The notes under the pieces: generated by a model | What the model was told of the DNA's origin: nothing | The model's database searches: none | Seen by the model: the letters and a program-made list of their open reading frames with translations, nothing else | Source: an uncultured Gammaproteobacteria bacterium | Lineage (GTDB): Bacteria > Pseudomonadota > Gammaproteobacteria > GCA-002705445 > GCA-002716945 | Direction: 5' to 3' | NCBI GenBank assembly: GCA_913043035.1 | Contig: CAJWMM010000002.1 | Span: 1-17,792 of the forward strand | DNA length: 17,792 nucleotides | Shown: in pieces, positions 6,944 to 15,689 of the stretch | How positions within the stretch are numbered: position 1 is the stretch's first letter | Layout of the letters: every line of letters starts with the position of its first letter | Position numbers and translations under genes: made by a program

Positions 6944-8139
6944 AAAGACAAAATATAACAATTCATGGATCTACAGGCACTATTGGCAAAAACACACTAT
7001 CAGTCATTGCTAAAGCTAGCAATCAATATAAAGTATTTGCATTATCTGCGAAGTCGAAAATTAACACTTTGTTTAATCAAATAAAAAAATTTTCACCAAA
7101 ATATGCTGTAGTAATTAGTAAAGAAAAAGCTAATCAATTATCAAATCTCTGTAAGGAAAATAACCTTACCACCAAAATACTTTTTGGCGCAGACAGTTAT
7201 GATCGTGTATCATCTGATAGTAGAGTTGATTGTGTTCTCTCAGGTATATCGGGCACATCTGCTTTACGACCAACATATACGGCAATTCAGTCAGGAAAAA
7301 AATTATTACTCGCAAATAAAGAATCATTAATAATGTCAGGAGAATTAATGATTAAAGCTGCATTAAAGAGCGGATCACAGATTATTCCAATCGATAGCGA
7401 GCATAATGCTCTTTTTCAAATATTATCACCTCTATTTAAAACCTCAAAAATTGATTTAAGAAAAAGGGATGAGATATCAAAAATTATATTGACTGCATCT
7501 GGTGGGCCATTTCTCAATTTCAAAAGAAAAGATCTTAGATATGTCACGCCTGATGAGGCAACAAAGCATCCAAATTGGGAAATGGGTAAAAAGATCTCGG
7601 TGGATTCAGCCACAATGATGAATAAAGGACTAGAAATAATAGAAGCCTCTATTCTCTATGGAATTGACTATAGTAAAATAGATGTATTAATTCACCCACA
7701 AAGCATAATACATGCGCTAGTTACGTTCAGTGATGGATCAACGATATCGCACCTTAGCAATCATGATATGAAAATTCCAATAAGTTATGCCTTGTCGTGG
7801 CCAAAGAGATTTGATAGAAAAATTGGAAAACAGTATTTCTCCTCCATAGATAAACTTACACTTCGTCAAGTAAAAAAAAGAGAGTTTCCATGTTTAGATA
7901 TGTGCATTGAATCTATCAAGATAGGAAAAAATGCACCTACTATCATCAATGCAGCTAATGAAGTAGCAGTTGAACATTTTCTAGATCATTCTGTGAAATT
8001 CACTGACATTCCCATCATAATTAAGACTATATTAGACAGATCGCGATTTGTACGATTGAAAAACATTGATGATGTTATAGAATGTAACAAAGAAACAAGA
8101 AAACTAACAACTAAGCTAATCGAGAGTAGATGGAAATAA
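6940..8139 (+). CDS. dxr: 1-deoxy-D-xylulose 5-phosphate reductoisomerase
   Basis: Dxr (IspC) rearranges and reduces 1-deoxy-D-xylulose 5-phosphate to 2-C-methyl-D-erythritol 4-phosphate with NADPH, the first committed step of the MEP isoprenoid pathway. The N-terminal Rossmann motif is HGSTGTIG (residues 9-16). The metal ligands are Asp152 and Glu154 in PIDSEHNALFQ and Glu232 in MNKGLE. The flexible-loop region HPNWEMGKKISVDSATMMNKG and the NEVAVEHFL block are conserved. I prefer the ATG at 6940 (399 residues; 398 in E. coli): it gives MKRQNITIHGSTG, in register with E. coli MKQLTILGSTG, and forms a classical ATGA overlap with cdsA. The same frame has an ATG at 6928, which would add MDVH. 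The 3' end overlaps rseP by 10 bases. Confidence 0.96.
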   Translation: MKRQNITIHGSTGTIGKNTLSVIAKASNQYKVFALSAKSKINTLFNQIKKFSPKYAVVISKEKANQLSNLCKENNLTTKILFGADSYDRVSSDSRVDCVLSGISGTSALRPTYTAIQSGKKLLLANKESLIMSGELMIKAALKSGSQIIPIDSEHNALFQILSPLFKTSKIDLRKRDEISKIILTASGGPFLNFKRKDLRYVTPDEATKHPNWEMGKKISVDSATMMNKGLEIIEASILYGIDYSKIDVLIHPQSIIHALVTFSDGSTISHLSNHDMKIPISYALSWPKRFDRKIGKQYFSSIDKLTLRQVKKREFPCLDMCIESIKIGKNAPTIINAANEVAVEHFLDHSVKFTDIPIIIKTILDRSRFVRLKNIDDVIECNKETRKLTTKLIESRWK

Positions 8140-9500
8140 TACAGAGCATTATCGGTTTTTTTATTGCAATTGGAATATTAGTAACGTTTCATGAGTTTGG
8201 TCACTTTATTGTTGCACGATTTTTTAATGTAACAGTTCTCAATTTTTCTATTGGATTTGGTAAGAGTATATACTCTAAAAAGTTCCCTGGTAAAACAACC
8301 GAATATAGTATTGGTGCAATCCCACTTGGGGGTTATGTTAAAATGCTTGAATCACAAGAGATGGGTGACTTGGATAAAAGTAATCCTAGTTTCGCCACGA
8401 AGTATTGTTTTGATAAACAATCAGTTTATAAAAGGTTTTTAATTGTTGCTGCTGGGCCAGTTTTTAATCTAATACTTGCAGCAATTTTTTTCATTCTAGT
8501 TCATTTGTCTGGCATTACTGGTATGAAGCCTTTAATAGAATCGATCGATGGAGTATCTGATTCAGTTTTGTCATATCAAGACAATGCTTTGATTACAAAA
8601 GTAAATAATATCGATACTAAACGATGGCAGGATGTTAGGGTAGAGACGCTTAATGGAATAGTTAGAGGAGATAAACAGCTAAGACTTACCATTTTGAAGA
8701 ATTATGATGAGGTGCAAAATATTGAGATACCAATAGATCAGAGTGTTCTTAAAAAGAAAGGAGACATAATTAAGAATATGGGTTTTGTGCCATCTAGACC
8801 TGATTTTGGGACTTCCTTGGGTGGCGTTCAAGAGAATTCACCTGCATCGCTTGCAGGTTTGCAAATTGGAGATAAGATTATATCAATTAATGGTGAGACT
8901 GTATCTAAATGGTCAGAGTACGTGGACATTGTTCAAAAAAATCCAAATAATATTTTACGCTTAAATGTGGAAAGAAATCAAAAGTTGCTAGACATCATAT
9001 TAGTACCAAGCGAAATGAAAATTGATAACAAAATAGTTGGATTTGCTGGCATTTCACCAGCCCGTGGAGCTTTGGAAAAATATCGTATCAAAGTCAAGTA
9101 TCCATTAATCGAATCAATAGATAAATCAATAAATCTTACTATAGATTATACTTTACTAACTTTTAAAATGATATATAAATTATTTTCAGGCCAAGCGAAT
9201 GTTGAAAATATAAGTGGCCCTTTAAGTATTGCAGAATTCTCGGGAAAATCATTAGCAATGGGATATGTTTATTTTATATATTTGATGGCTGTTTTGAGTA
9301 TAAGCCTAGGTGTTCTTAATCTACTTCCTATACCCATGCTAGATGGTGGCCATCTTGTTTACTACACAATCGAGATGATTATAGGTAAACCTGTATCAAT
9401 GAAAATTCAGTTAATAGGGCAACAACTTGGAATAGTTGTCCTTCTGAGTATAATGGTATTAGCTTTCTATAATGATTTTTTGAGAATTTTCAGTGGTTAA
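8130..9500 (+). CDS. rseP: RseP-type site-2 zinc metalloprotease
   Basis: RseP is an inner-membrane intramembrane protease. In E. coli it cleaves RseA in the sigma-E envelope-stress cascade and removes remnant signal peptides. Here the zinc site HEFGH lies in the first membrane segment (His21, Glu22, His25), and the third ligand is in the C-terminal LLPIPMLDGGHL motif (Asp405). AAGPVFNLILA is the second conserved membrane block. Between them is a periplasmic region with a recognisable PDZ domain (ENSPASLAGLQIGDKIISING, about residues 233-255) and a more degenerate one before it. Length is 456 (450 in E. coli). GAGAG at 8122-8126 precedes the ATG. The gene overlaps dxr by 10 bases and bamA by 8. 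Neighbouring bamA and skp are outer-membrane biogenesis genes that sigma-E controls in E. coli. No sigma-E or RseA gene is in the window. Confidence 0.95.
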   Translation: MEIIQSIIGFFIAIGILVTFHEFGHFIVARFFNVTVLNFSIGFGKSIYSKKFPGKTTEYSIGAIPLGGYVKMLESQEMGDLDKSNPSFATKYCFDKQSVYKRFLIVAAGPVFNLILAAIFFILVHLSGITGMKPLIESIDGVSDSVLSYQDNALITKVNNIDTKRWQDVRVETLNGIVRGDKQLRLTILKNYDEVQNIEIPIDQSVLKKKGDIIKNMGFVPSRPDFGTSLGGVQENSPASLAGLQIGDKIISINGETVSKWSEYVDIVQKNPNNILRLNVERNQKLLDIILVPSEMKIDNKIVGFAGISPARGALEKYRIKVKYPLIESIDKSINLTIDYTLLTFKMIYKLFSGQANVENISGPLSIAEFSGKSLAMGYVYFIYLMAVLSISLGVLNLLPIPMLDGGHLVYYTIEMIIGKPVSMKIQLIGQQLGIVVLLSIMVLAFYNDFLRIFSG

Positions 9501-11874
9501 AAATCTATTTCTATTTATATTCTTTTTAAACTTATTCCTTGTTAGTCAGTTTGTCTATTCAGAAGATAGCCAAATTATAATCAATAAAATTATTATCGAA
9601 GGAAATCAGAGAGTAACTGATGATACCGTTTTAAGTTATTCTGATATCTCTGAAGGTGATGTTTTTACTAGTCAGATAGGAAGAAGAATAATTAAAGATC
9701 TTTACGAGACCGGTTATTTTGATGATGTATCATTAAATATAGAAGGAAATATACTCACTATCAAGTTTAAAGAAAAGCCCATAATATCTATCATCAATAT
9801 TATTGATAATAAGATTGTAGAGGATGATGATATATTTACAGCTCTTGATAATGTTGGAATTAGTAGAGCTAGGCCATTTGATAAGAATATTTTTGACAAA
9901 ATAGAACAAGAGCTTACTCGACTCTACTTTGATCGCGGAAGATATAATGCGAAAATTAGCTCCAAAGTTACTACCCTTGAGAGAAATAGGGTTGCAATAG
10001 ATTTAATCGTTAAAGAGGGAGATGCATCTCGAATTCGAAAAATTAATTTTATTGGCAACAAGAATTTCTCATCAGATAAGCTCCGAGAACTTATGCAATT
10101 AGGCACGAAATATTTCTTCGAATTCTGGTCTGATCGTGACACTTATTCTGGTTCGCTATTACAAGCTGATATGGCGAAGATAGAAGAATATTATTTCAAT
10201 AGGGGTTTTATTCGTTTCCGCATACTATCTAATCAAGTAAACCTCTCTAATAACAACGAAGACATCTTGATCACTATAAGTCTAGAGGAGGGAGAAAAAT
10301 ATGAGTTTGGGGACCTCAAAGTTTTTGGTAACCAGGTCTTAAATGAGAGTATTCTGAAAAGAGAAATATCAAGAATATTGCAACCTGGGCAAATTTTTTC
10401 CCGTGAAAAAATCCAACAATCTGAAATATTAATTAAAAATATGCTCGGTGAAGAAGGTTACGCATTTCCGAATGTTGCTGCTATACCTGTCATAGATGAC
10501 GAAACACAAATTGTTGATATAGATTATCGTCTCAGCATTGGCAAAAAAAGTATCGTTAGAAGAATCACAATAGCAGGTAATACAGGTACTAATGATGAAG
10601 TTTATAGAAGAGAACTCCGGCAATATGAATCTTCGCTTCATAAACAGTCATCAATTGAAAGATCTAAAATAAGACTGCAAAGACTCAAGTATGTCGATGA
10701 TGTCGAGATCATAAAAACTAAAGTTGTTGATACTGACGATATGATTGATATAACTTTTAAGATTAAGGAGAGAAAAGCTGGGGAATTCAGAATAAGCGCA
10801 GGTTGGTCAGATACTGATGGTGCTATTTTTGATATAGATCTTAAACAAGATAATTTTCTAGGTGGTGGTAATAATGTTGCCATCAAGGCATCAAGAAGTA
10901 GTGTTCAAAACACTTTAAGAGTTTTCCTAACAGATCCATATTTTACGACAGATGGGGTAAGTAAAACAACAAATATCTTATTAAGTCAAACAGATGTTAG
11001 TAATACATCTACAGCCACTTATCTTTCTGATACACTTGGCTTTGGTGTTCTTTATAATATACCTATTTCAGAAACACAATCTTATGGCTACGGTATTGAT
11101 CTTAATCTTACAAGATTTACCACTACTATAGGTTCACCAATAATAGTAACTCATCACCTAAATGATCATGGATCAAATGCAATAGGAGTAAATCTATCAG
11201 CTAGTTATACTTCTGATACGAGGAACAGAACAAGATTTGCTGAGACTGGAGTATTAAATCTGTTTCAAGCAGACCTCTTTCTAGCTTTAGATGGTGCTTC
11301 ATATCTTACAACTAAATACGATGCAGAGTTAAATTATCCATACACACTTAAAACTTTTGGTTTTGATTGGAATACGGTCTTTCAGATTAAATCAATTATA
11401 GGCTTTGGTGTAGGTGTAAATGGCTCGACATCTCTTCCTTTTTACACTAAATTTTTCGCAGGCGGTAATACTACGGTTAGGGGTTTTAAGGGAGCAAGTC
11501 TTGGTCCATTTACCTATAATGCACCAAGGTCTGATACAACTTGTGCAGCCAAAGCAATTCCTGGGAAATTTATCAAATGCGATACCGTTGGTGGTGATTT
11601 TATTACAGCTGCTCAATTTGATTGGTTATTTCCACCACCTGATTTTCTAACTGAAGATACAAGAGGTGTAAGAGCTTCACTATTTGTTGATGTGGGTAAC
11701 GTATTTGAGAAAGTTAATGATTTCGATTACAATGATCTTAGAGCAAGCTATGGCATACAGTTTAATGCATTGACACCTATTGGTTCTGTATCAGTTGGAT
11801 TTGCAAACGCTTTAAGAGACAAAGAGGGTGACGATTTTCAGTCTGTCATTTTTAGACTTGGAGGTAACTTTTAA
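9493..11874 (+). CDS. bamA: Outer-membrane protein assembly factor BamA
   Basis: BamA is the essential Omp85 insertase that folds beta-barrel proteins into the outer membrane. A signal peptide (residues 1-23, cleavage likely after VYS) leads into five POTRA domains (about 24-420) and a C-terminal 16-strand barrel. The loop-6 motif is VRGF at residues 662-665, within GGNTTVRGFKG. Loop 6 also has a Cys pair (Cys684, Cys696), as in E. coli BamA, where the equivalent pair is disulfide-linked. The chain ends with an aromatic residue (LGGNF), the usual barrel signature. Length is 793 against 810 in E. coli. The start is GTG at 9493, overlapping the rseP stop; it is chosen because it immediately precedes the signal peptide. 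The last codons carry a strong Shine-Dalgarno for the next gene. Confidence 0.97.
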   Translation: MVKNLFLFIFFLNLFLVSQFVYSEDSQIIINKIIIEGNQRVTDDTVLSYSDISEGDVFTSQIGRRIIKDLYETGYFDDVSLNIEGNILTIKFKEKPIISIINIIDNKIVEDDDIFTALDNVGISRARPFDKNIFDKIEQELTRLYFDRGRYNAKISSKVTTLERNRVAIDLIVKEGDASRIRKINFIGNKNFSSDKLRELMQLGTKYFFEFWSDRDTYSGSLLQADMAKIEEYYFNRGFIRFRILSNQVNLSNNNEDILITISLEEGEKYEFGDLKVFGNQVLNESILKREISRILQPGQIFSREKIQQSEILIKNMLGEEGYAFPNVAAIPVIDDETQIVDIDYRLSIGKKSIVRRITIAGNTGTNDEVYRRELRQYESSLHKQSSIERSKIRLQRLKYVDDVEIIKTKVVDTDDMIDITFKIKERKAGEFRISAGWSDTDGAIFDIDLKQDNFLGGGNNVAIKASRSSVQNTLRVFLTDPYFTTDGVSKTTNILLSQTDVSNTSTATYLSDTLGFGVLYNIPISETQSYGYGIDLNLTRFTTTIGSPIIVTHHLNDHGSNAIGVNLSASYTSDTRNRTRFAETGVLNLFQADLFLALDGASYLTTKYDAELNYPYTLKTFGFDWNTVFQIKSIIGFGVGVNGSTSLPFYTKFFAGGNTTVRGFKGASLGPFTYNAPRSDTTCAAKAIPGKFIKCDTVGGDFITAAQFDWLFPPPDFLTEDTRGVRASLFVDVGNVFEKVNDFDYNDLRASYGIQFNALTPIGSVSVGFANALRDKEGDDFQSVIFRLGGNF
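11860..11865 (+). promoter_or_regulatory. Strong Shine-Dalgarno for skp inside bamA
   Basis: GGAGGT lies 9 bases upstream of the skp ATG, embedded in the Gly-Gly codons near the BamA C terminus. It is the best ribosome-binding site in the operon. Most other junctions here have weak or no recognisable sites, which suggests relatively high, independent translation of the chaperone. Confidence 0.7.
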
Positions 11875-12384
11875 ATGCAAAATTTTAGTAGAATATTAAT
11901 ATCATTAACACTTGTTATATTTATATTATATCCACAAACATCATACTCAGAAGTTAAAATGGGCATAGTTAATTTGTCTAGACTTTTAAATGAAGTACCA
12001 ATGTACAAAGACGCACGTGAAAAAATTCAGAAAAAATTTGATCCGAGAGCAAGAAATCTAAAAACATTAGAGACTGAGTGGAATTCTTTAAACGATAAAT
12101 ATCTAAAAAACGAATCAGTTATGTCTGATAAAGAAAAGAAGAATCTTGTGACCAAGATCCAGGGTGTGGAGGAAAAATTTAGATCTGGACAAGAAAAGCT
12201 TCAAATTGATTTAGAGAAAACTCAAAGAGAAGAATATAGTAAAATTGAAAAAATAGTTAATGAGACAATTACTGAGTATGCTGAAAAAAATAATTTTGAC
12301 ATTATACTTAGAGCAGAAAGTACTACACTTTATGCAAAAAAATATATCAATATTACTCAAGAAATAATATCAAAACTTCAGTAA
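11875..12384 (+). CDS. skp: Periplasmic chaperone Skp / OmpH family
   Basis: Skp is a trimeric, jellyfish-shaped periplasmic holdase that carries unfolded outer-membrane proteins to the BAM complex. The N-terminal signal peptide covers residues 1-25 (hydrophobic core RILISLTLVIFILYP, cleavage after SYS). The mature protein starts with KMGIVNLSRLLNEVP, typical of OmpH/Skp. It is followed by a highly charged, Lys/Glu-rich coiled-coil region (about residues 45-135) and a C-terminal strand-forming segment DIILRAESTTLYAKKYINIT that would complete the trimer body. Length is 169 residues (161 in E. coli). Sequence conservation in this family is low, so the call rests on architecture and on the bamA-skp-lpxD order. 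The ATG directly abuts the bamA stop; its own TAA shares one base with the lpxD ATG. Confidence 0.9.
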   Translation: MQNFSRILISLTLVIFILYPQTSYSEVKMGIVNLSRLLNEVPMYKDAREKIQKKFDPRARNLKTLETEWNSLNDKYLKNESVMSDKEKKNLVTKIQGVEEKFRSGQEKLQIDLEKTQREEYSKIEKIVNETITEYAEKNNFDIILRAESTTLYAKKYINITQEIISKLQ

Positions 12385-13352
12385 TGTTACTTACTAAAAA
12401 GCATACAATACTTCAATTAGCTGAAAAATATAATTGTGAAATAAAAGGTGATAAACAGACTCAGATAAGTTCATTTGCTAGTCTAGTTAAGCCAACAGAT
12501 GAATCGCTAGTCTTTATAAATGACAAAAAAATGTTAGAGCTTGCTGATAATGATAACATTACGTGCTTGCTTACAACTGATGAGTTATCTAAATCGATTA
12601 ATAAATCATGTTTGATATCAACTAACCCTCAACTTACTTTCTCTAGAATGTTGGCAGATAATATCAAAGAGAAAATTAACTTTCATACTATTAAAGATAC
12701 GACAAAATATAAAAGCATAGCATCGACTACTTTAATTGCTGATAGCGCGGATGTTTCAGATGATGTAGTAATCGGTGACAACTGTATTATTTATCCAAAT
12801 GTAACCATATACAGCAATGTTAAAATAGATAGTAATGTGATAATACATTCAGGAGCTGTGATTGGCGCAGATGGTTTTGGCCTGGTTCTTAATGAGGAAA
12901 AGTTATGGGAGAAGATACCACAAGTTGGCGGCGTTTCAATTGGTGATTTTGTTGAAATTGGGGCAAATACAACGATTGATAGGGGGTCTATAGATATGAC
13001 AAGAATTGAACAAAATGTGAAGATCGATAATCTTGTACACATAGCTCACAACGTTCAAATTGGAACCAATACAGCGATTGCAGCGTGCGTAGGAATTGCA
13101 GGAAGTACAATTATTGGTAAAAACTGTACAATCGGAGGAGGATCTGGCATAAATGGGCATATAATAATTACAGATGATGTCCATATTCATGGTATGACGA
13201 TGGTAACAAAAAGTCTTTTGAAGCCAGGGCAATATGCATCAGGAACTACGGTAGAACCAGTTGAAAGTTGGAGAAGGAATCAGGCAAGATTTAAATCGCT
13301 TGATAATACTCTAAAAAAATTCAATAGAGATATAGGGGAAAAAAATGACTAA
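12384..13352 (+). CDS. lpxD: UDP-3-O-acylglucosamine N-acyltransferase LpxD
   Basis: LpxD transfers a 3-hydroxyacyl chain from acyl-ACP to the 2-amino group of the UDP-acylglucosamine intermediate, the third step of lipid A synthesis. An N-terminal uridine-binding domain (about residues 1-95) is followed by a left-handed beta-helix of hexapeptide repeats (SNVKIDSNVIIHSGAVIGADG and onward) and a C-terminal helix. The catalytic His is His222 in IAHNVQIG, matching His239 of E. coli. GADGFGL, IGANTTIDRG and the GGGSGINGHI block are conserved. Length is 322 (341 in E. coli). It begins inside the skp stop (TAATG) and overlaps fabZ by 8 bases. If the nearby oxidoreductase and aminotransferase act as GnnA/GnnB, its substrate would be a 3-N-acyl rather than 3-O-acyl sugar. 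Confidence 0.95.
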   Translation: MLLTKKHTILQLAEKYNCEIKGDKQTQISSFASLVKPTDESLVFINDKKMLELADNDNITCLLTTDELSKSINKSCLISTNPQLTFSRMLADNIKEKINFHTIKDTTKYKSIASTTLIADSADVSDDVVIGDNCIIYPNVTIYSNVKIDSNVIIHSGAVIGADGFGLVLNEEKLWEKIPQVGGVSIGDFVEIGANTTIDRGSIDMTRIEQNVKIDNLVHIAHNVQIGTNTAIAACVGIAGSTIIGKNCTIGGGSGINGHIIITDDVHIHGMTMVTKSLLKPGQYASGTTVEPVESWRRNQARFKSLDNTLKKFNRDIGEKND

Positions 13353-13785
13353 AAACGAAATAATTAATTATTTGCCTCATAGGTATCCGTTCCTTTTGAT
13401 TGATAAATTAATCGACTATAAAGAACATGATTATCTTATCGCTCAAAAAAATGTTAGTAATAATGAACCTTTCTTCCAAGGGCATTTTCCGAATCATCCT
13501 GTATTTCCTGGTGTTTTGATTTTAGAGGCAATGGCCCAAGCAACTGCTTTACTCGACTTTAAGAGTAATAAAAGAAATGACCCAGATTTACTTTACTACT
13601 TTGTAGGTATAGATAAAGCGAGATTTAAGAAGCCAGTGTATCCTGGAGATATACTAATTATTGAAGTCAAGCATACAAATAGCAAAAGAGATGTTCATAA
13701 ATTTGACGCAGTCTGTAAAGTTAATGATGATATTGTGTGCCTTGCAGAATTACTTGGCGCAGTAAAAAATAAAAATGATACATAA
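13345..13785 (+). CDS. fabZ: 3-hydroxyacyl-ACP dehydratase FabZ
   Basis: FabZ dehydrates 3-hydroxyacyl-ACP to trans-2-enoyl-ACP in type II fatty acid synthesis, and so competes with LpxA and LpxD for the same 3-hydroxyacyl-ACP pool. The 146-residue hot-dog fold has the N-terminal LPHRYPFLLIDK block and the active-site helix region FFQGHFPNHPVFPGVLILEA, with catalytic His47 and Glu61 (His49 and Glu63 in P. aeruginosa FabZ). A conserved C-terminal segment GIDKARFKKPVYPGD follows. Length is normal. The start overlaps lpxD by 8 bases and is preceded by a good Shine-Dalgarno AGGGGA at 13334-13339, five bases upstream. The 3' end overlaps lpxA by 11 bases. Confidence 0.97.
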   Translation: MTKNEIINYLPHRYPFLLIDKLIDYKEHDYLIAQKNVSNNEPFFQGHFPNHPVFPGVLILEAMAQATALLDFKSNKRNDPDLLYYFVGIDKARFKKPVYPGDILIIEVKHTNSKRDVHKFDAVCKVNDDIVCLAELLGAVKNKNDT

Positions 13786-14545
13786 AACAGCTATAATTCA
13801 TCCTAGTGCTGAATTAGATTCAACAGTTTCTGTCGGAGCATATTCCATTATCGAAGAAGATGTTCGAATAGACAAAAATACTAAAATAGAGCCTCACTCA
13901 ATAATAAAAAGTAATACAACCATTGGATGCGGTAATAAAATATATCAATTTAGTTCAATAGGTGAGGCGCCTCAAGATTTGAAATACAAAGGCGAGAAAT
14001 CCCAATTACTAATATCTGACAATAATATCTTTAGAGAATTTTGTACAATCAATAGAGGTACAGAAGCAGGAATTAATAAAACAGTAATAGGGTCCAATAA
14101 TCTTTTTATGTCATATACTCATGTTGCTCATGACTGTATTATCAAAGATAATTGCATCTTTTCTAATGCTGCGTCACTTGCAGGGCATGTAGAAGTAGGT
14201 AATCATGCATCACTTGGTGGTTTTACTTTAGTTCATCAATTTTGTAATATAGGTGATCATGCTTTTAGTGGACTTGGTTCTGTAATCTCCAGAGATGTTA
14301 CACCTTTCACGCTTGTTGCCGGAAATCATGCGCGTGCATACAAAATAAATACTACAGGTCTAAAAAGATTTGGTATGACAGACGAGGTAATTCATTCATT
14401 AGAAAAACTTTTCAAGCTATTTGTGAAATCAAAAACACCAAGAGAAGAGTGTGTAAAAGTATTTAACGAGTCAGAAGCTAACTCTGAAGAATCAAAATAT
14501 TTTGTTGATTTTATCCTTAAAAGCAACAGAGGAATTACAAGATAA
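13775..14545 (+). CDS. lpxA: UDP-N-acetylglucosamine acyltransferase LpxA
   Basis: LpxA moves a 3-hydroxyacyl chain from ACP to position 3 of UDP-GlcNAc, or of its 3-amino analogue in some species, starting lipid A synthesis. The trimeric left-handed beta-helix is evident from hexapeptide repeats over residues 1-185, with a C-terminal helical domain after that. The catalytic base aligns as His119 in THVAHDC (E. coli His125), and His138 and His154 match E. coli His144 and His160. QFSSIGEAPQDLKYKGE is the substrate-binding block. Without gaps, E. coli Gly173, which sets acyl length, corresponds to Leu167, implying a shorter acceptor cleft. Length is 256 (262 in E. coli). The ATG lies within the end of fabZ. 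It ends one base from the convergent lpxB stop. Confidence 0.96.
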   Translation: MIHKTAIIHPSAELDSTVSVGAYSIIEEDVRIDKNTKIEPHSIIKSNTTIGCGNKIYQFSSIGEAPQDLKYKGEKSQLLISDNNIFREFCTINRGTEAGINKTVIGSNNLFMSYTHVAHDCIIKDNCIFSNAASLAGHVEVGNHASLGGFTLVHQFCNIGDHAFSGLGSVISRDVTPFTLVAGNHARAYKINTTGLKRFGMTDEVIHSLEKLFKLFVKSKTPREECVKVFNESEANSEESKYFVDFILKSNRGITR

Positions 14546-14546
14546 A

Positions 14547-15689
14547 TCAAGAAATAAGTCTATTAGCAATGCTAGCAAGATTCTTTGCTGCGCCAGGTTT
14601 TAATTCATCTCTAATTCTAATATATTTTTTTAATATCTCATTGCGATAATCCGCATCATTATCTATTCTATTCAACTCTGCCATTATTTCTACTTGATCA
14701 TGATATTTTGGTTGAATGTATTCTTTTACAACTACTTCATCACCTAAATTATCGCCAAGTATCAGGTTTACTAATCCAATGTACTTAAGTTTCACTAATC
14801 TTTTCATAATAAGATAAGTTACAAATGATAATTGATACACTATTACCATAGGAATTCCCATTAAAGCTAATTCAAGGGTGACAGTGCCTGATGCAGTTAT
14901 TACCTTTTTGCACTGCTTAATTTCTTCTCTATTCTTGCCACTTACAAGTAATGAATGCATATGTTTTGGAAGCATTTTTTCTAATAATTTCTTAGATCTA
15001 TTATTTGCATAAAATATTGCAACATTATCCTTTTTAGTATCTCTTCTTTTCGATGGTTTGATGCAATCAAGCATTATATAGATATTATTTTTGATCTCTG
15101 ATTCTCTGCTACCTGGAAAAATACCTAAATCATATCTTTTATCTTCGTAGTTAATTTCAATTGGATTTAGTTCATAATCGTCTGCTAGAGGATGCCCTAC
15201 AAATGAGACATTTTCTGAGACTTTTGAAAAGATTTGATATTCAAATGGAAAAACAACCGCTAAATGGTCCACTACTTTAATAATATTATTGATTCTACTT
15301 TCTCGCCATGCCCAAACTTGCGGTGCAATATAGAAAAGTGTTGGTATACCTAATGATTTTGCATATGCCGCAACTTTAAGATTAAACTCCACATAATCAA
15401 CTAGAATCACTAGAGTTGGTTTTTTATCTCTTATATATTTCTTTGCTAATTCAAGAATCTGTTTAATTTTTTTATATTTTAAGATAACTTCGGTTAAACC
15501 AACTACTGAGATGTCTTCTGAATTATGAATCAATGACACATTCATCTTTCTCATACTATCTTGCCCAATCCCTGAAAAAAATACATTGCTATTTAAAAGA
15601 CGATGCTCTTGAATATATTTTGCTGCATGCTGATCTCCAGATGATTCCCCAGTTATTATAAATATTTCCTTCATTTCACTAGTAGTCAT
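14547..15689 (-). CDS. lpxB: Lipid A disaccharide synthase LpxB
   Basis: LpxB is a membrane-associated GT-B glycosyltransferase (GT19). It joins UDP-2,3-diacylglucosamine and lipid X into the beta-1,6-linked lipid A disaccharide. Family blocks are the N-terminal TGESSGDQHAAKYI, FYIAPQVWAWRESRI, VSFVGHPLADD, LGIFPGSRESEIKNN, and the nucleotide-binding ASGTVTLELALMGIPMVIVYQ followed by KRLVKLKYIGLVNLILG. Length is 380 (382 in E. coli). The first ATG at 15689 overlaps the degT stop by 11 bases; an alternative ATG at 15674 (MKEIFIITGESSGD) would leave a 4-base gap and cannot be excluded. The gene is on the opposite strand to lpxA, unlike the usual lpxA-lpxB order, and is last in an operon with the two sugar-modifying genes upstream. 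One base separates it from lpxA. Confidence 0.95.
   Translation of the reverse strand: MTTSEMKEIFIITGESSGDQHAAKYIQEHRLLNSNVFFSGIGQDSMRKMNVSLIHNSEDISVVGLTEVILKYKKIKQILELAKKYIRDKKPTLVILVDYVEFNLKVAAYAKSLGIPTLFYIAPQVWAWRESRINNIIKVVDHLAVVFPFEYQIFSKVSENVSFVGHPLADDYELNPIEINYEDKRYDLGIFPGSRESEIKNNIYIMLDCIKPSKRRDTKKDNVAIFYANNRSKKLLEKMLPKHMHSLLVSGKNREEIKQCKKVITASGTVTLELALMGIPMVIVYQLSFVTYLIMKRLVKLKYIGLVNLILGDNLGDEVVVKEYIQPKYHDQVEIMAELNRIDNDADYRNEILKKYIRIRDELKPGAAKNLASIANRLIS

Noticed and set aside
11420..11650. 76-codon plus-strand ORF inside bamA in another frame
   Set aside because: It sits within the conserved VRGF/loop-6 region of BamA, which explains the sequence; hydrophobic content comes from frame-shifted barrel codons.
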